A stretch of DNA of 64,000 nt from Catalinimonas alkaloidigena (GCF_029504655.1 NZ_JAQFIL010000001.1:5089001-5153000); one strand, 5' to 3'. Shown: positions 7,818 through 17,667, numbered from the stretch's first letter. The notes: a model not told the origin generated them from the sequence alone. Made by a program: numbers and translations.

Positions 7818-9014
7818 ATGACTTTTAAAAAAATCGTCGGAAAGATACATCTCTGGCTCGGATTAGCGTCCGGGCTGGTGGTGTTTATTGTAGCCATCAC
7901 CGGCTGCCTCATCGCATTTGAGGATGAGATCAAAAGCATTACACGTTCTTTTCGGAGCATTACTCCTCCTGATGCAGAGCAGTCAATGCTATCTCCAACA
8001 CAGCTTTCAGCCATTGCTAAAACTGCGCTAAAAACCTCAGATGAGCCCAAAGGTTATGTTTACAATGAATCCGATAAAACGACCAGCGTTTGGTTCTGGG
8101 GCTTTGAGCCGGAGCATTTTTACACCGTACATGTCAATCCCTACAATGGAAATATCGTAAATATTACTGACGAGGAAGCTGATTTTTTTCATATCATGAT
8201 CCACGGCCATTACTATCTGTGGCTTCCTCCCAATATCGGGCAACCGGTTGTGGCTTACGGCACACTTATTTTTGCCCTTATGCTCATTAGTGGGTTAATA
8301 TTATGGTGGCCCAAAAACAAGAAGGCACGCAAGCAGCGCTTCACGATCAAGTGGGATGCCAAATGGCGAAGGCTCAACTATGACCTGCATAATGTGATGG
8401 GTTTTTACATACTTTCCGTAGGTCTGGTCCTGGCACTAACGGGTATGGTAATGGGTATGCAGTGGTTTGCCAATACGGTACACATAGCCATGGGAGGCGA
8501 TGGTGATGGTGTTTATGTTCAACCTCCTTCTGATACTACAGCCATTGTCCAGATGGAAGAGCAGCAGACAGGAATTGACCAGCTCTGGACAAAGTTGCTT
8601 CCTCAAAAGCCTGAAGATGGAATTTTATACATCGGTACTCCCCAAGATAAAGAAGGAGCTTACTACACCTATATCAATCATGATGCAGAGTCTTTTCATC
8701 AAGTAGATTATAAGCATTATGATCAATATACACTTGAGCCGTTAGATACTACCGGACCCTATGAAGGCAAGTATGAGGATGCAGACCTGGCAGATACCGT
8801 ACTGCGCATGAATTATGACATTCACCGAGGAGCAATTCTGGGGTTGACCGGTAAGATCATTGCTTTCATCGCTAGCCTGATTATCGCCAGTATGCCAGTA
8901 ACCGGAGTAATGATTTGGTGGGGTCGCCGAAAAAAAAGCAGGAAATCTTCTCACAAGAAAGGCTTAAAGAAAGCTATCAAAAAGGAGGAAGAGGAGCTTG
9001 TTGCCAGTAAATAA
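7818..9014 (+). CDS. PepSY-associated membrane protein, siderophore-iron reductase-like
   Basis: Inner-membrane protein of 398 residues with four membrane segments: about 14-36 (LWLGLASGLVVFIVAITGCL), 140-162, 190-215 and 345-372. Between them lie PepSY-type periplasmic regions. His residues in and near the helices (KIHLWLG, HIMIHGHYYLWLP, DLHNVMGFY, DIHRGAILG) are placed as haem ligands are in the PiuB/FsrB-like families, which reduce ferric siderophores in the periplasm; the assignment of reduction is inference. The C-terminus is a strongly basic tail. It is translationally linked to the receptor gene (2-bp gap), and a bidirectional terminator follows. Confidence 0.88.
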   Translation: MTFKKIVGKIHLWLGLASGLVVFIVAITGCLIAFEDEIKSITRSFRSITPPDAEQSMLSPTQLSAIAKTALKTSDEPKGYVYNESDKTTSVWFWGFEPEHFYTVHVNPYNGNIVNITDEEADFFHIMIHGHYYLWLPPNIGQPVVAYGTLIFALMLISGLILWWPKNKKARKQRFTIKWDAKWRRLNYDLHNVMGFYILSVGLVLALTGMVMGMQWFANTVHIAMGGDGDGVYVQPPSDTTAIVQMEEQQTGIDQLWTKLLPQKPEDGILYIGTPQDKEGAYYTYINHDAESFHQVDYKHYDQYTLEPLDTTGPYEGKYEDADLADTVLRMNYDIHRGAILGLTGKIIAFIASLIIASMPVTGVMIWWGRRKKSRKSSHKKGLKKAIKKEEEELVASK

Positions 9015-9045
9015 ATAAGCAAATTTAACTTAAGACAAAAAATAC

Positions 9046-9071
9046 AAAAGCGGCTTAATTGCCGCTTTTTT
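9046..9071. terminator. Bidirectional intrinsic terminator
   Basis: AAAAGCGGC (9046-9054) and GCCGCTTTT (9061-9069) with a 6-nt loop and flanking A- and T-tracts. It serves the convergent PepSY and WG-repeat genes. Confidence 0.85.
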
Positions 9072-9079
9072 TGAACCCT

Positions 9080-11410
9080 TTATTTTCCTGCCGTAGTTGG
9101 AGGGAGGTCTATGGATTGCCAGCTTTGTTCTTCTAATACCAGATAAAGTTCATTGTAAGGATCATATCTGATATAATCATATTTAAGTGGGATCGTACTT
9201 TTTCCCTGCGTAGTCAACAAGCCATATCGTTCATTTCTGCTAATGATTACATATCCATTACCTAAATCTTCTAAAGAGTCATACTTAGGATAAATTAAGG
9301 TGCTGCCGGTATCGCTTACCAAACCCATTTGGGATTCATCATCATCTTCTTCAACCTTTTCAACAATGAAGCGGTTTTTTAGCGAAGGGCGAATTTTATC
9401 ATATTCATTCGCAACCACAGTTTTTCCTTTCTTATTGACCATTCCATACTTACCTCCTTTTCTTACAACCGCCAGCCCTTCACTGTAGGGATGGGCTTCT
9501 TCAAAATGAGGCTGTACTACCAAGTGTTCTGAAAGGTCTATATATCCCCAGCGACCAAGCAGCTTTATGGCTGCCATATTACTTTGAAAACGACTGATTG
9601 AATCATAGCGATTGGCGATACGCAAACGTCCCAGTGTATCTACAAACCCAAATTTGTCATCTATCTTTACACCAAGGTAATGGTTACTCATTGCGTAGAG
9701 TTCCTGGAAATTATTGTCCAGGTCTACCAGTATTTCTCCATCCCTATTCATGATTCCGTAATGTCCGTCCTTCTGGAAAGTATAAATTGTTCCTTCCTGA
9801 AGTGCCGATATTGTATCATATTTAGTATCGAGCAATCTTTCGCCATCGTAGGTAATCAATCCGTATTTACCTTGCTCATTTTTTTCCCAGACTGTATGCC
9901 CATTGTTAATGAGTGCGTAATTGCTTACATAAATTTCATGTCCACCATTATCAACCAAGCCGTATTTGGCCGCTTCATAGCGATGCGCTTTGGTGCTGAA
10001 AACATAGAGGTCATCATGAATCCTTTCCAGGTTAAGGCTTGCCCCTTTATACTTAAACGGCTTAACGGTCCACTGCCCATAAGTATCAATAATACCCTGT
10101 CCATCTATAAAGTCTACACTGGCCCTTCCCTGACGAAAAGGTGAAACGGACAAATACTGACAAGGAATTACTTCCTCTCCTTTACGATCAATATACCCCC
10201 AATGATTTTTTCTTTTTACCGGAAAAAACCCTTCACTTTCTGGTTTAATATCCTGATAAACATAGCTTGTCAGTTGCTCACCATGGCTGTCAAACATAGA
10301 CCAACTATATGAATCCTGGCCTACCTTCTGCGCTGCCAGCATATAATCTTCCTGCACGTATAGGGTGTCATAAATCGTGTCAAGAATAATTTCATTTTCT
10401 TCTGACTTAAGACTCTTCATGGCTCCATAACTGTTTCCTTTTTTAAGGATAGCGAAACCATGCAGCAGAGTGTCTATCTTCCAATTTTCTGATAGAATGA
10501 GTTCCCCTTCCTGATTGACAAAAGAATAAACATCTCCGATCTTAATCTGGTAAAGATTAACACCGGCAGGCCTCATATCTTCAAAAGTATAGGTACGAAG
10601 CTTTTTGTTATCTCCGGTGTAAGCATGCCATTTGCTGAAGGGCAGCGCAGAAACTTCTCCCTTATCACTGATTCTAACTTTTTGATACTCTATAGGCAAA
10701 ATGATATGCCCATCTTCTCTTATTACTCCCTGCTTTCCGTTTTCGTAAACTTTAGCTAAATGATGCAGGTCAAATGGAGTAATGCTATCATAACGAAAAG
10801 TAGTGAGTGGATTACCTTCGGAAGTATATACTGCAAGCTTGTTTTGCTGGTCGTATACTGCGTAAGTTTTTTTAGATAGGCCTGTAATTTTGCTGTATTG
10901 GAAACCAATGACTGCCTGTCCATCTTCATCAATCACTCCGTAAGAAGGCATGTGATTGTTCATGGTTGCGGCTATCAGTTGCTCATGGTTGGCTTCAAGG
11001 GAATAATAACGAAAGCCAAGCTCCTGTTCTCCTTTGGTATTGATAAGTCCGTAAACATGCTTATGCCCCATCTCTGTACCTTTTGAAGCAATTATCAACT
11101 TATCATAAAAAGGTGACAAACTATGAAACATAGCATCTGTCACCTTTTTGTTTTTCATATCAATAAGTCCCCACTTACTTTTCTCCCGATATCCTATTAC
11201 TTTATTGTATACTTTGGGGAGACTACCAACCCATCCTAAATCTTCATATTCAATAGGAATTATTGTTTTTCCCTCTTCGTCAAACAGTCCTTTTAGCTCG
11301 TTCTTTTCTACGATCGTAAAACGTAATTCATCGTTTTCAGGCGCATAATCAGCGAAAGTATTCAATGAAATCGAAAGGGTAAAAAGAGCGAGAGCTATTC
11401 TCTTTATCAT
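9080..11410 (-). CDS. WG-repeat (KWG) protein, exported
   Basis: A 776-residue protein made almost wholly of WG repeats: I count about 19 units of the type KxGLxDxxGxxxIPxxYDxI, spaced about 35-45 residues apart from residue 40 to the C-terminus (for example KWGLIDMKNKK, HWGYIDRKGEEVIP, KYGMVNKKGKTVV, RYGLLTTQGKSTIP). The N-terminus (MIKRIALALFTLSISLNTFA) is a Sec signal peptide without lipobox, so the protein should be periplasmic or surface located. WG repeats form beta-rich solenoid or propeller-like structures thought to bind other molecules. No enzyme domain is present. Monocistronic, with the terminator at 9046 downstream. Function unknown. Confidence 0.9.
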   Translation of the reverse strand: MIKRIALALFTLSISLNTFADYAPENDELRFTIVEKNELKGLFDEEGKTIIPIEYEDLGWVGSLPKVYNKVIGYREKSKWGLIDMKNKKVTDAMFHSLSPFYDKLIIASKGTEMGHKHVYGLINTKGEQELGFRYYSLEANHEQLIAATMNNHMPSYGVIDEDGQAVIGFQYSKITGLSKKTYAVYDQQNKLAVYTSEGNPLTTFRYDSITPFDLHHLAKVYENGKQGVIREDGHIILPIEYQKVRISDKGEVSALPFSKWHAYTGDNKKLRTYTFEDMRPAGVNLYQIKIGDVYSFVNQEGELILSENWKIDTLLHGFAILKKGNSYGAMKSLKSEENEIILDTIYDTLYVQEDYMLAAQKVGQDSYSWSMFDSHGEQLTSYVYQDIKPESEGFFPVKRKNHWGYIDRKGEEVIPCQYLSVSPFRQGRASVDFIDGQGIIDTYGQWTVKPFKYKGASLNLERIHDDLYVFSTKAHRYEAAKYGLVDNGGHEIYVSNYALINNGHTVWEKNEQGKYGLITYDGERLLDTKYDTISALQEGTIYTFQKDGHYGIMNRDGEILVDLDNNFQELYAMSNHYLGVKIDDKFGFVDTLGRLRIANRYDSISRFQSNMAAIKLLGRWGYIDLSEHLVVQPHFEEAHPYSEGLAVVRKGGKYGMVNKKGKTVVANEYDKIRPSLKNRFIVEKVEEDDDESQMGLVSDTGSTLIYPKYDSLEDLGNGYVIISRNERYGLLTTQGKSTIPLKYDYIRYDPYNELYLVLEEQSWQSIDLPPTTAGK

Positions 11411-11577
11411 AAATTAACTCCGTATGGCTTATTGATGTAAAATGTAATTTGCTGAATAGTGAATGATACAAATTTTTCACCAATTTTTAAAAAAAAGCCA
11501 TCCGAAGAAAGAGTTTTAGCCCAAATATTATGACTGCACGTAAGTTGGTTGAAGTTTTTGCTAAAAACTTCTTATAA

Positions 11578-12033
11578 TCAGTCACTGGCATATTGTTTTT
11601 CAAGTGAGCTTACCTCTGCGGATAAGCTTTTGGCATAGTCACGCTGACCTCTTATTTTTTCTTTGATCCTACCCTCTATATCATTGCTTTCTACTGCCTC
11701 ATCGTAAAGAACAACTGCTTTTTCCTCAGCCTTCAAACAGTTTTTGAGCATTGCTGATTCATTTCTTCTTACAATGATAGAAGCAAAGTCAGACCAGAAG
11801 TTATCTGTACTTATGTTCAAGGAGCTTTTTTTAGATACATTACTTCCCATTTGACTAAGCTCATTCTTTAACTCTTCAGCGAATTTTTCATGAGAAACTG
11901 CGGCTTTTTCAAAAAATAAAGTAAGGGGCCTGTTGTGTACATTCTTTGAAGCATTACGGTAGGTTTCACTCGCTTTAAGTGTTCTTCCGTATATTTTTTC
12001 TAAAAGTTTAATATTGTCCTGATTTGTTGTCAT
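11578..12033 (-). CDS. PA2169/DUF2383 family four-helix-bundle protein
   Basis: A 151-residue cytoplasmic protein with the DUF2383 pattern: LLEKIYGRTLKASETYRNAS at the start, a mid-section with paired Glu/His residues (FEKAAVSHEKFAEEL), and a helix NCLKAEEKAVVLYDEAVES. The family has a ferritin-like four-helix fold and is often induced by stress or in biofilm; metal binding is possible but unproven. ATG start at 12033. Its own long upstream region (12034-12548) separates it from the divergent PorE-like gene. Confidence 0.85.
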   Translation of the reverse strand: MTTNQDNIKLLEKIYGRTLKASETYRNASKNVHNRPLTLFFEKAAVSHEKFAEELKNELSQMGSNVSKKSSLNISTDNFWSDFASIIVRRNESAMLKNCLKAEEKAVVLYDEAVESNDIEGRIKEKIRGQRDYAKSLSAEVSSLEKQYASD

Positions 12034-12548
12034 ACTATTATTAGTTTAAAAAACATTACTTTTTCATAACAAGTAAAAAATCATTTTGTGAGATAAAATA
12101 TCTATTCAAACACTTTTTACGTGGATCTCGCATAAGATTTGTAACAGGCTTTGGCAAAGGAGTTATCAGTAGCAGTCTTAAAGATAAAAAAAACTAAGAA
12201 GTGGGTGTTTTTTTGAAAGTATTCTTCCAAACAGCTGTGTTTCAGATGATGTTGCCCTATTTCATTACGAATATCTACATTTCTATAACCTATTTTATTT
12301 CAATCGTTTAAGTGAATTTGCCACAACAATAATTATATAGTTATATAAAATAAAAAAATGATCATAATAAATTTATACTTTTCGCTGCACTGCTCTTTTT
12401 TAAATCCTTTTTCTTCCCATTAATATTACGTTGTAAAACATTGACATTTCATGGTAATGGAATCAATTCTAAATTGCCGACACTTATTTATCGGAATTTC
12501 AGACGTTTATCAATTAACGTATTTAATACGCATAGTTTTGAAAACTTT
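12034..12548. other. Long AT-rich intergenic region
   Basis: About 515 bp between the divergent DUF2383 and PorE-like genes. I see no coding sequence, RNA structure or repeat I can support. It presumably holds both promoters. An in-frame reading from 12441 into the downstream gene exists but lacks protein character. Confidence 0.5.
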
Positions 12549-14639
12549 ATGGTAAGAAAAACGCCATATACACTGATTATTTTTCTGCTGATATGCATCT
12601 CCTGGGATGCTTTTGGACAGGATAATAAAGAACTTGCCCGCCAACAGGTAGAAATTGGTGATGAAATTTACTACGAGCAGAAGGCCCCTGAAGTAGCTAA
12701 AGAATTCTACATACTGGCAGCACAAGCTGATCCTGATAATATCAAGGCCAATTATATGGCCGCCAAAACCATCACTGAGACGATCAATAAAGGTCAGGCC
12801 ACACCTTACTATCTTCGTGTATATGAGCTTGACCCTGACTACCGTTTTGACCTTCTCTATTCTATTGGTAGAGCTTATCAGTATGGTTTGGAATTTGAGA
12901 AAGCGTTTGAGTTTTATAATCACTATCTGGCCAAGCTAGCTAAGGATACTGAGTACCGCGGGGAAGATAAAATACCTCAGAGCCAGGTAAAAAGACGTAT
13001 TTATGAGTGTGAAAACGGAATGGAGTTCGTTGCCAATGCCCGTAACTTTACGATCACCAATATCGGTAGCGAAATTAACTCCAATAGCCTGGATTATGCT
13101 CCGGTAATTAATGCGGACGAAACGATAATGATCTTTACCTCTCGTCGTAAGGAAGGGAACCTGAACGAAAACGTATATGATGATAACTTTGGCTACGAAG
13201 ATATCTTTATCTCCCGTAAAGTAGATGGAAAGTGGATGCCTGCCGAAAACATAGGTGAAACTGTTAACACGCTCTATTTTGAGTCCAATCTCTCCTTATC
13301 CGCCGATGGGCAGCAGCTTTATATTTACCGTGACGAAAATAATGGGGATATTTATGTTTCTGACCGTAAAAGTGATGGCAACTGGTCACAACCGGTACCA
13401 CTAAGCGACAACATAAACTCCAGCTATTCTGAAAACTCAGTCTCAATTTCCCCTGACGGACAAACCATCTATTTTTCCAGTAACAGACCGGGAGGTTACG
13501 GAGGGCTGGATCTCTACAAATGTGAAAAAGACCGCCGGGGAGAGTGGGGTAAAGTAACGAACCTGGGGGACAAGATTAATACTCCTTTTGATGAAGATGG
13601 GGTGTTTATTGATTATGACAATACCACGCTTTACTTCAGCAGTAGAGGCCGTAAAGGCATGGGAGGCTATGATATTTTTAAGTCTGAGCGTGATGCAGAA
13701 GCGGAAACTGAAACCTGGACAGAACCCGTTAACTTAGGGCATCCTATTAATACCCCTGATGATGACATCTTTTTTGTAAGTACCAAGGATGGTATGCGGG
13801 GTTATTACGCTACTGTACGTAATGATGGAGTTGGCTATCTCGATATATACATGGTAGAAATTCCTGACTTAGATGCTGATCAGGAAAAGTTAGGCAAACA
13901 GAAAAGCAATCAGATCGCTGAAAATAATCAGAATCAGAACAACAAAAAACTCAACAAAGTACAAGATAATACTCCTGGTCCTTCCTTACAGGCAGTACAA
14001 TTGCTACTCAAAGTAGAAGATGCTGCTACGCAGGAAGCTATCGCTGCAAGTGTGAGCATTAAAGAAATGCAAAGTGGCGAATCTATACCGGGACAAAGCG
14101 TTGCAGAAGGTATTTATCGCTTTGATATTCTTAGTGAAGAAGATGCCAACTATGTGTTAGCCGTAGAAAAAGGTGGGTATGTATACAAAAGTCTTAGAGT
14201 AGGCATTCCTGCAGCAACCCAAGAAGTCCAGGAGTTCAGAAAAAAAGTAACGCTGGATAGGATTTCATCTGACTACAAAATGATCCTGAACTTCGTTTAT
14301 TTTGATTTCAACAGTGCCAGTCTAAAAGAAGAATCTTTTGATGAATTGAACCGCCTGAAGCAATTTATGATGAGCAATGCCGGTACCAGTATAGAAATCG
14401 CCGGGCATACTGATGCTGTAGGGCCCCGCGCTTATAATAAAGATTTGTCTCAGCAACGCGCACAAGCGATTGTTGACTTCCTGATCAATGAAGGAATAGA
14501 GGCAGGCAGATTAATTGCACAGGGCTACGGAGAAGAAGACCCACTTGCTTCTAATGATGATGAGGTAGAAGGCCGTGAGCTCAACCGCCGGGTTGAGATG
14601 CGAATACTCAGTACCAGTCAGATCAGTAGAAAAGACTAA
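12549..14639 (+). CDS. PorE-like OmpA-family protein (TPR, PD40 propeller, CRD, OmpA)
   Basis: Envelope protein of 696 residues from ATG 12549, whose signal peptide ends at SWDAFGQ. Domains in order: TPR region (about 25-150, AKEFYILAAQADPDN), a beta-propeller of PD40/WD40-like blades (about 180-440, with repeated DETIMIFTSRR, DGQTIYFSSNRPGG and NTTLYFSSRGRKGMGG), a carboxypeptidase-regulatory-like sandwich (about 475-570), and a C-terminal OmpA domain (about 580-696) with IEIAGHTDAVG and LSQQRAQAIVDFL, which binds peptidoglycan. This is the domain order of PorE, the periplasmic component that fixes the type IX secretion machinery to peptidoglycan. Many paralogues share it, so PorE itself is not proven. 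PorT is encoded 750 bp downstream, which fits. Confidence 0.88.
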   Translation: MVRKTPYTLIIFLLICISWDAFGQDNKELARQQVEIGDEIYYEQKAPEVAKEFYILAAQADPDNIKANYMAAKTITETINKGQATPYYLRVYELDPDYRFDLLYSIGRAYQYGLEFEKAFEFYNHYLAKLAKDTEYRGEDKIPQSQVKRRIYECENGMEFVANARNFTITNIGSEINSNSLDYAPVINADETIMIFTSRRKEGNLNENVYDDNFGYEDIFISRKVDGKWMPAENIGETVNTLYFESNLSLSADGQQLYIYRDENNGDIYVSDRKSDGNWSQPVPLSDNINSSYSENSVSISPDGQTIYFSSNRPGGYGGLDLYKCEKDRRGEWGKVTNLGDKINTPFDEDGVFIDYDNTTLYFSSRGRKGMGGYDIFKSERDAEAETETWTEPVNLGHPINTPDDDIFFVSTKDGMRGYYATVRNDGVGYLDIYMVEIPDLDADQEKLGKQKSNQIAENNQNQNNKKLNKVQDNTPGPSLQAVQLLLKVEDAATQEAIAASVSIKEMQSGESIPGQSVAEGIYRFDILSEEDANYVLAVEKGGYVYKSLRVGIPAATQEVQEFRKKVTLDRISSDYKMILNFVYFDFNSASLKEESFDELNRLKQFMMSNAGTSIEIAGHTDAVGPRAYNKDLSQQRAQAIVDFLINEGIEAGRLIAQGYGEEDPLASNDDEVEGRELNRRVEMRILSTSQISRKD

Positions 14640-14713
14640 CTTCGATTTTCGTTCCGTAACAAATTTGATTTTTGCTGTGTTGGATACTTGGAAAAACTTT
14701 ACCTTTGTCCGCC

Positions 14714-15436
14714 ATGGCAGTAGTCCCCTACAAAGATCAAAAAAACAGTAAAAAAGAACAGGTAGCTACGATGTTCAACAACATCAGTAAACGCTACGAC
14801 TTGTTGAACCACCTTCTCAGCCTGGGTATTGATATCATCTGGCGAAAAAAAGCCATCAAACAGCTCAAGGCAGAACGCCCCCAACTCATTCTGGATATGG
14901 CTACCGGCACTGCCGACTTCGCTATTGAATCTCTCTCGCTGAATCCTGAGAAAGTTATCGGTGTGGATATTTCAGAAGGAATGCTGGAGGTAGGCCGCAA
15001 AAAGCTCAAGAAGATGAAGCTGGACCATAAAATTGAGCTGAAGTTGGGCGACTCAGAAAGAATACCTTTTGATGATAATATATTTGATGCCATCATCGTT
15101 GCTTTTGGTGTACGGAACTTTGAAAACCTGGAAAAAGGATTATCTGATATGTTCAGAGTGCTTAAGCCGGGTGGTAAGGTAGTGGTACTGGAATTTTCCA
15201 AGCCAACAAAGTTTCCGCTTAAGCAATTGTATAATTTTTACTTTAAAGTGATACTGCCGGTAATAGGCCGGTTGATTTCTAAAGATCAGTCAGCATACAC
15301 CTATCTACCTGAATCTGTACAGTCCTTTCCCGATGGAAAAGCGTTCTTAGAAGTACTCAAGAAGGTAGGTTACCAGAAAACAACATGCAAGACACTTACA
15401 TTTGGCATCAGCTCAATATACACTGGCAAAAAGTAG
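14714..15436 (+). CDS. ubiE: Demethylmenaquinone methyltransferase
   Basis: SAM-dependent C-methyltransferase for the last step of menaquinone synthesis (demethylmenaquinone to menaquinone). The 240-residue product starts at ATG 14714 (MAVVPYKDQ). The family signature VATMFNNISKRYDLLNHLLS is followed by LDMATGTADFAIESL (SAM motif I, about residue 60), DISEGMLEVGRKKL, and FGVRNFENLEKGLSDMFRVL. The late motif YTYLPESVQSFPDGKAF is also present. Its 3' end overlaps the porT start by 52 bp, so translation of the two is likely coupled. In Bacteroidota menaquinone is the main respiratory quinone, so menG is an equally apt name. Confidence 0.95.
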   Translation: MAVVPYKDQKNSKKEQVATMFNNISKRYDLLNHLLSLGIDIIWRKKAIKQLKAERPQLILDMATGTADFAIESLSLNPEKVIGVDISEGMLEVGRKKLKKMKLDHKIELKLGDSERIPFDDNIFDAIIVAFGVRNFENLEKGLSDMFRVLKPGGKVVVLEFSKPTKFPLKQLYNFYFKVILPVIGRLISKDQSAYTYLPESVQSFPDGKAFLEVLKKVGYQKTTCKTLTFGISSIYTGKK

Positions 15437-16131
15437 TAATTTGCTGCTTTTTGCTCTCTACTTTATTCCTATCTGAGGCCCACGCCCAGCTCACCAAGTC
15501 GGAGAATCTTCCTAACTATGATAATCGCTGGCTTCACTATGGCTTCTCCATTGGTATGCACACTTCCAGTTATAGGGTGCAGTACAATGATAACTTCACC
15601 TCATCCGCTTTTGACTCGCTCCATTCTATTATGCCTTCCAATGCATTTGGCTTTTCTTTAGGATTAATTGCAAACGTGCGATTGGCAGAATTTCTGGATC
15701 TGCGCGTGACCCCAGAAGTAGTTTTCTATGAAAACAGACTGGATTACAATTATCTCCGAGCCGGGCAAAGTGTGGTAGATGAACAAATTGTAGAAACTAC
15801 TTTTGTAGAATTTCCAATCTTATTCAAATATAAATCAATGCGTCGGGGTAATACCCGGATGTATCTTATCGGAGGAGTAGAACCAGGTATAGAGGCTACC
15901 GGTAAAAAGAAAGACCAGAATGACGAAGACAGATTACTGGTCAGCGGCACCAATCTATCAGTGCAGGTTGGTTTTGGTCTGGATGTCTATTTTCCACTTT
16001 TCAAATTTGCCCCTGAGGTTCGTTTTTCACGAGGCTTATTGAATATGAAAAATGATACCGAAAATGCCTATGGTGCGCCTATTCAACAACTTACTACCAA
16101 TACGGTGACGCTCTATCTTCTTTTTGAGTAA
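15385..16131 (+). CDS. porT: PorT family outer-membrane protein (type IX secretion)
   Basis: A 248-residue beta-barrel protein required in related bacteria for type IX secretion and gliding. The signal peptide (about residues 17-35, ending EAHAQ) precedes a barrel with the PorT-family pattern: LHYGFSIGMHTSSYRVQYN, LRVTPEVVFYENRLDYNYL, TTFVEFPILFKYKS, RMYLIGGVEPGIEATGKKK and FAPEVRFSRGLLNM. The start ATG at 15385 lies inside ubiE (52-bp overlap); no later ATG would retain the signal peptide. The link between ubiE and porT is, from memory, conserved in many Bacteroidota. Confidence 0.88.
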   Translation: MQDTYIWHQLNIHWQKVVICCFLLSTLFLSEAHAQLTKSENLPNYDNRWLHYGFSIGMHTSSYRVQYNDNFTSSAFDSLHSIMPSNAFGFSLGLIANVRLAEFLDLRVTPEVVFYENRLDYNYLRAGQSVVDEQIVETTFVEFPILFKYKSMRRGNTRMYLIGGVEPGIEATGKKKDQNDEDRLLVSGTNLSVQVGFGLDVYFPLFKFAPEVRFSRGLLNMKNDTENAYGAPIQQLTTNTVTLYLLFE

Positions 16132-16179
16132 TTAGTAATCTAGCTTGAACATTTTATTTTCTTCCTCAGTTTTTCCCGT

Positions 16180-17655
16180 GTGAAAAACCAAGGAATTAAC
16201 GTCGTATGGTTCAAGAGAGACCTCAGGCTTACAGATCATGCGCCCTTACATCATGCTATCAAGAGCAAAAGGCCAACTTTACTACTTTTTTTCTTTGAGC
16301 CTTCACTATTAAATGCCCCTGAAAGTAGTAACAGACACTGGCGTTTTTTATTGGAATCTGTGCGTGAGATGCAAGCCAAACTTAATGAGCATCAGACACA
16401 ATTATATATTTTCCATCATGAAGTGCTTGATGTTCTCAAAGCTATTCACGCTTCTCATCCTATCGTAAATATATATTCTTATCAGGAAACAGGCTTACAA
16501 ATCACTTTTGAAAGAGATAAAGCAGTAGCAGAATTTTGTAAGGCATCTGACATACAATGGTATGAGTATGAAAATAATGCGGTGGTTCGTGGTCTCAAAA
16601 ATCGTGATGGATGGAGCGGACACTGGGAGCAGTTTATGCAAAGCCAGCTGGATGAAGTCACATTAAAAAAAATAATACCCTTTCATCTTTCCCAGGCTTT
16701 TTATCAAGCCCACCGCGGAAGTGACCTTTCCCATGATATCAATAATCCTGACCGTAATTTCCAGCCGGGAGGAAGTGAGTTTGCATTCAAATATCTGGTT
16801 TCTTTTCTAAAGGAGAGGGTAATAGACTACAATAAATACATTTCTAAGCCACATCTGAGCAGGAAGAGTTGTAGCCGCCTTTCTCCCTATATTGCCTGGG
16901 GAAACATATCAGTCAGACAGGTTTATCAAACGGCAGAAGCCTTTAAGCAGTGGGTTCCACATAAAAAACAGGTTAATAATTTTATCTCACGACTCCGCTG
17001 GCAAGGGCATTTTATCCAGAAGTTTGAGATGGAATGCGATATTGAGTTTGACAACTTTAACCGGGGCTTTGATGGCACTCGTACCCAATGGAATGAAGCT
17101 TATTTTAAGGCCTGGAAAAACGGTATGACCGGCTACCCCATGGTAGATGCTGCGATGCGCTGTGTAAATACTACCGGCTACCTTAATTTCAGGATGAGGG
17201 CGATGCTGGTATCTTTTCTCACCCATCACCTTTGGCTGCCCTGGAAAGCCGGGGCTACATATCTGGCAAAACAGTTTCTGGACTTTGAGCCGGGAATTCA
17301 TTACCCACAATTTCATATGCAGGCCGGAACCACGGGCATCCATACTATCCGTATATACAATCCGGTTAAGCAATCCCTTACTCATGATAAGGAAGCGGAA
17401 TTCATCAGGATGTGGATACCAGAAATTGCTCATCTTCCCCTTGCTTTCATTCATCAACCCTGGAAAATGACGCCTATTGAGCAGGGAATGTATAATTTTA
17501 GGTTAGGTGCGGATTATCCTTTACCTATCGTAGATCTGAAAGAAAGCGGAAAATTTGCACGAGATCAGCTGTGGCAGTTGCAGGACAAGGAAGGGGTCAA
17601 AAGAGAGGCGAATAGAATTTTGGCAAAACACACCAGCAGAAGTGGGGTTATTTAA
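16180..17655 (+). CDS. Cryptochrome/DNA photolyase family protein
   Basis: A 491-residue flavoprotein. The N-terminal Rossmann-type antenna domain starts with NVVWFKRDLRLTDHAPLHHA. The C-terminal FAD domain contains SRKSCSRLSPYIAWGNIS, SRLRWQGHFIQKFE, GYPMVDAAMRCVNTTGYL and MQAGTTGIHTIRIYNPVKQS. These are the flavin-binding and DNA-binding segments of bacterial photolyases. It would repair UV-induced pyrimidine dimers with blue light or act as a light sensor; the two cannot be told apart here. The start codon is GTG at 16180. A DUF2256 gene starts 13 bp after the stop, a linkage I know from other photolyase loci, and a DUF7009 gene follows. Confidence 0.88.
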   Translation: MKNQGINVVWFKRDLRLTDHAPLHHAIKSKRPTLLLFFFEPSLLNAPESSNRHWRFLLESVREMQAKLNEHQTQLYIFHHEVLDVLKAIHASHPIVNIYSYQETGLQITFERDKAVAEFCKASDIQWYEYENNAVVRGLKNRDGWSGHWEQFMQSQLDEVTLKKIIPFHLSQAFYQAHRGSDLSHDINNPDRNFQPGGSEFAFKYLVSFLKERVIDYNKYISKPHLSRKSCSRLSPYIAWGNISVRQVYQTAEAFKQWVPHKKQVNNFISRLRWQGHFIQKFEMECDIEFDNFNRGFDGTRTQWNEAYFKAWKNGMTGYPMVDAAMRCVNTTGYLNFRMRAMLVSFLTHHLWLPWKAGATYLAKQFLDFEPGIHYPQFHMQAGTTGIHTIRIYNPVKQSLTHDKEAEFIRMWIPEIAHLPLAFIHQPWKMTPIEQGMYNFRLGADYPLPIVDLKESGKFARDQLWQLQDKEGVKREANRILAKHTSRSGVI

Positions 17656-17667
17656 CTGTTTAATGTC

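Noticed and set aside
12441..12548. N-terminal extension of the PorE-like protein
   Set aside because: The extension would bury the signal peptide; ATG 12549 begins a proper one.
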